From JBILXY01 sp044378055 (GTDB taxonomy: Bacteria; Patescibacteriota; JACMRA01): 64,000 nt of DNA. This document shows positions 62,034 to 64,000 of this stretch, piece by piece. Where the stretch lies: positions 1 to 64,000 of the forward strand of contig JBILXY010000006.1 in NCBI GenBank assembly GCA_044378055.1. The letters run 5' to 3'. A program made the position numbers and the translations under genes. Numbering within the stretch: position 1 is the stretch's first letter; the number at the start of each line of letters is the position of its first letter. The notes under the pieces were generated by a model, which was not told where the DNA came from, did not search any database, and saw nothing but the letters and a program-made list of their open reading frames with translations.

Positions 62034-62437
62034 TGAATATTGAAGAAATCCAAAATAAGCTAAAAACTTATTCCAAAAAAATATTAGATTCTTCTGAGCT
62101 AAAAAAATTCTTTCTTGGTTTTTTCTTAATGCCTTGGATAGTAATTTGGGGCTGGCTTTTGGTTTTAATAATAATTTGCATTTGGTTTTTAAGTAATAAC
62201 ATCTACATCAACAAAGAACCAAGCCTTTCCCTAGCCCTGCAATCTACACTGTCTTTTCCTACTACTTTAATTCTCTCTTCATTTTCAATTCTAGGTTTTT
62301 ATTCTATCGCCAATTTTATTTCAGCAAAATACCGATGGGTTAGATTCATTGTACTGATAATGTCCTACTATGCTTTAATTTTATTGAGTATTCAAAGCTA
62401 CCCATATTTTGTGGTATTACTAACAACATCACTTTAA
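62033..62437 (+). CDS. Small membrane protein cotranslated with clpP
   Basis: The 134-residue product has an N-terminal amphipathic charged stretch and three hydrophobic helices (about 26-52, 66-90 and 100-125). Its ATG overlaps the clpP stop by one base, so the two are translationally coupled. Function unknown; possibly a membrane partner of the protease. Confidence 0.65.
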   Translation: MNIEEIQNKLKTYSKKILDSSELKKFFLGFFLMPWIVIWGWLLVLIIICIWFLSNNIYINKEPSLSLALQSTLSFPTTLILSSFSILGFYSIANFISAKYRWVRFIVLIMSYYALILLSIQSYPYFVVLLTTSL

Positions 62438-62439
62438 CC

Positions 62440-62488
62440 GTAGGGGAAGGATTGAGTCTATCAATAGAGGATAGGGATTCATCCTCCC
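62440..62488 (+). repeat. REP-like GTAG-tagged element, expanded
   Basis: GTAG at 62440 precedes GGGAAGGAT and ends with ATCCTCCC (62481-62488); an inner hairpin TCTAT/ATAGA lies between. It is related to 35865-35887. Confidence 0.5.
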
Positions 62489-62537
62489 TCACCATGCAAA
62501 TTGACAATCCATAGCTAGATAATAACCATAAAGATAA

Positions 62538-62614
62538 GCACTCGTAGCTCAGCGGATTAGAGCATTTGTCTTCGGAACAAAGGGTCGGGGGTTCGATCCC
62601 CTCCGGGTGCACCA
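62538..62614 (+). tRNA. tRNA-Arg (TCG), CCA encoded
   Basis: Acceptor arms GCACTCG (62538-62544) and CGGGTGC (62604-62610) pair with one T-G. The loop CTTCGGA between TTTGT and ACAAA gives anticodon TCG (reads CGA). The T-arm GGTTCGATCC is standard; the discriminator is A, and CCA is encoded. TTGACA is found at 62501. Confidence 0.95.
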
Positions 62615-62631
62615 TTTTAAAATTTTTTACA

Positions 62632-62655
62632 GTAGCGGCGAAGTTTACGAGCCAT
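62632..62655 (+). repeat. REP-like GTAG-tagged element, degenerate
   Basis: GTAGCGG is followed by a loosely paired GGCGAAGTTTACGAGCC, then AT. It sits head to tail with the next element. Confidence 0.45.
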
Positions 62656-62680
62656 CGTAGCGGCGAGCCCGCCTCGCCAT
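62656..62680 (+). repeat. REP-like GTAG-tagged palindrome
   Basis: CGTAGC precedes GGCGAG (62662-62667) and CTCGCC (62673-62678) around CCCGC, then AT. Confidence 0.7.
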
Positions 62681-62710
62681 AATCACCCAAACAAATTTCC
62701 AAACCGACCC

Positions 62711-63514
62711 CTACACCAGGAACTCCAATTTATCTTTTTGAAGTTGAATTTCTTGGTTCCGAGTTTGTAACTGTTCTTTCTTTTCTAAAATTACTTCTTC
62801 TTCTGCCGAATCTAGAAAACCTTGATTAGAAAGTTGATTTTCAAGTTGAGAAACTTGCTTTTCCAAATCTAAAATAATTTTCTGCGTACGATTTAATTCT
62901 AGGGGTTTGTCTTTTACTAAATCATTAATGTCTAAGCTATATTCAAAACCGTCTAATTTTACATTATATAAAGTCGTTTTTTCCTGATTAATAATTTTCG
63001 ACCTAGACATTTTAAAAATTAAATCTTGGTAGGCAGAAAGAATTTTAGATGTTGAATAAACTTCAATTTGTGTGGCTGGGTCTAAACCAAACAAACCTTT
63101 TTGGGAACGAATGCTTTGAATAAAAGAAACTATAGATTCAAATTCTTCAGAGGATGGTTTGTTATTTTGATTTTCTAATATTTCAACTGGCCAATTTTCA
63201 TTTACAATTTCCAGGGCAATTGGCTTTGTTTCACCAAAAAAGTCTTTCCATAAAGCCTGAGTTTCAAAAGGCGAATAAGGCGAAAGCAACAAAACATATT
63301 GTTTATAAAGTTGTTTTGCAAAAAGCAAATCTGTTGCGTCTGTCTTTAGATATTCCACATACCAATCAGCATAATCATTCCACAAAAATTTATAAAGGTC
63401 ATCAATGGCGTGGGCAATATCGTATTCAGCCACACTGTTTTTTAAATTCTGCTGAAGAGAAATAAATTTCTTTAAAGTCCAAATTGAAGGAGCCGAAAGC
63501 TGACTTGTGTTCAT
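62711..63514 (-). CDS. valS: Free-standing C-terminal part of valyl-tRNA synthetase
   Basis: The 267 residues cover only the helical anticodon-binding domain (LYKFLWNDYADWYVEYLK, then LLLSPYSPFETQALW) and the C-terminal coiled-coil arm of ValRS. LSNQGFLDSAEEEVILEKKEQL is the diagnostic arm motif that contacts tRNA-Val. HIGH, KMSKS and the editing domain are absent, and no upstream coding remnant exists: an unrelated gene and its terminator precede. It has a promoter, TTGACC-17-CAAAAC, six bases before its ATG. The catalytic part must lie elsewhere if this is a functional split enzyme. Confidence 0.85.
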   Translation of the reverse strand: MNTSQLSAPSIWTLKKFISLQQNLKNSVAEYDIAHAIDDLYKFLWNDYADWYVEYLKTDATDLLFAKQLYKQYVLLLSPYSPFETQALWKDFFGETKPIALEIVNENWPVEILENQNNKPSSEEFESIVSFIQSIRSQKGLFGLDPATQIEVYSTSKILSAYQDLIFKMSRSKIINQEKTTLYNVKLDGFEYSLDINDLVKDKPLELNRTQKIILDLEKQVSQLENQLSNQGFLDSAEEEVILEKKEQLQTRNQEIQLQKDKLEFLV

Positions 63515-63552
63515 ATATTAGTTTTGGTGGATTCTATTTTTTCGGTCAAATA

Positions 63553-63588
63553 AAAAAGCCTAGTCCCGGGTTTTGTTGGGCTAGACTT
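63553..63588 (-). terminator. Terminator of 63600-63986 running into the valS promoter
   Basis: AGCCTAGTCCC (63557-63567) and GGGCTAGACT (63578-63587) pair with minor mismatches; on the minus strand TTTTTTATTTGACC follows, where TTGACC is the next -35. Confidence 0.75.
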
Positions 63589-63599
63589 CTTAAAACTCA

Positions 63600-63986
63600 T
63601 TATTCTTTAATCCACCAGAATGGCATCCACCATAACTTTTTGTAAGTAGTTTTTGGAATTTCTTCAAAGTCTCCATCTTTCTCAGCTTTCACATCAATGA
63701 TTAAATCTCCGCCTTCTGTGTACCAAATCCTGAAAGTGCCTTTTTCATTTGCACCTCTTCCGTTTCTTAGGTAAATTGTACCCGCCAAGTCCATGCCTTC
63801 GACAACCTTACCTTCTGTTTCCAGTCTTATCATGGCTGGCATAATTTTCGGATCACTAATTGCCAAAGAGGTATCTTGCCCAGTCCAGTTGGTCCTTACA
63901 GCAGGTAAAGACATTGTTAGACCAATTAAACTCAAAACAGTACATGAAGGGATTCCAACAAGTACAAACAAAGTTTTCTTTTTCAA
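63600..63986 (-). CDS. Small secreted or membrane-anchored protein, unknown
   Basis: The 128-residue product starts with TTG and has a signal-like N-terminus (KKKTLFVLVG, hydrophobic to about residue 28), then a beta-rich domain of about 90 residues and the aromatic tail LWWMPFWWIKE. AGGAG lies nine bases before the TTG, a clear Shine-Dalgarno motif at the very edge of the window. Its GC content looks higher than that of its neighbours. I recognise no family. A strong terminator follows. Confidence 0.65.
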   Translation of the reverse strand: MKKKTLFVLVGIPSCTVLSLIGLTMSLPAVRTNWTGQDTSLAISDPKIMPAMIRLETEGKVVEGMDLAGTIYLRNGRGANEKGTFRIWYTEGGDLIIDVKAEKDGDFEEIPKTTYKKLWWMPFWWIKE

Positions 63987-64000
63987 AATAAATTTCTCCT

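Noticed and set aside
62346..62702. Minus-strand ORF of 118 codons
   Set aside because: It reads across tRNA-Arg and REP-like elements; the MVHPEGIEPPT-like phrase is the usual tRNA-shadow artefact.

Overview
The window looks like a chromosome segment of a Candidate Phyla Radiation (Patescibacteria) bacterium. It is AT-rich and gene-dense, and about two thirds of the genes lie on the minus strand. Many proteins are small and uncharacterised. TGA ends one recognisable gene (13849-14232), so no UGA recoding is indicated. Features typical of CPR genomes are a TraC-like VirB4-family domain protein (6043-6705), VirB2/TrbC-like pilin-type membrane proteins (53233-55245), a membrane protein with thrombospondin type 3 repeats (4840-5955), a phosphoketolase plus acetate kinase fermentation pair (25639-29998), and shortened housekeeping enzymes. 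I cannot assign a lineage below CPR.

Layout. 1-6.7 kb: M50 protease, murD, pth and envelope proteins. 6.7-10.8 kb: a flavin reductase, a short pyruvate kinase, then greA-rplU-rplQ-rplM-rpsL. 10.8-14.4 kb: an accessory block with an acetyltransferase between two copies of the rpsL tail, a J-domain operon containing a frameshifted gene, and a 58-aa rpmB. 14.4-22.5 kb: dusB, a phosphohexomutase with two TM2 proteins, ftsZ, an archaeal-type tyrS and orphan genes. 22.5-32.7 kb: tRNA-Asn, peroxiredoxin, an ABC exporter, ackA, xfp, tRNA-Ile(UAU) and ssb. 32.9-38.2 kb: a thermonuclease, a LepA G-domain-only gene, VapBC and a PIF1-type helicase. 38.3-47.6 kb: a secreted protein and an operon with a 2086-codon gene. 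47.7-64 kb: gyrA, a WecA/MraY-type transferase, the tandem pilin-like genes, gatB, a second VapBC, a glycosyltransferase, rpsG, def-hrcA-trmH, clpP, tRNA-Arg, and a free-standing C-terminal part of valyl-tRNA synthetase.

Expression signals are unusually regular. Many core genes have a TTGNCN hexamer, usually a 17-base spacer, and a -10 box ending only 6-10 bases before the start codon, which predicts leaderless or almost leaderless mRNAs; these genes lack Shine-Dalgarno motifs. A contrasting minority of small orphan genes has purine-rich Shine-Dalgarno-like motifs and strong hairpin terminators. In several places the terminator T-tract runs straight into the -35 box of the next gene.

Intergenic regions carry about a dozen GTAG-tagged palindromes resembling REP elements. 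Their stems differ in sequence but remain self-complementary. The most notable observations are these palindromes, the rpsL-tail duplication around an acetyltransferase, the split ValRS, the truncated LepA, the four-fold VirB2-like fusion, the giant gene, a tRNA-Ile with a genuine UAU anticodon, and an apparently ATT-initiated transferase.
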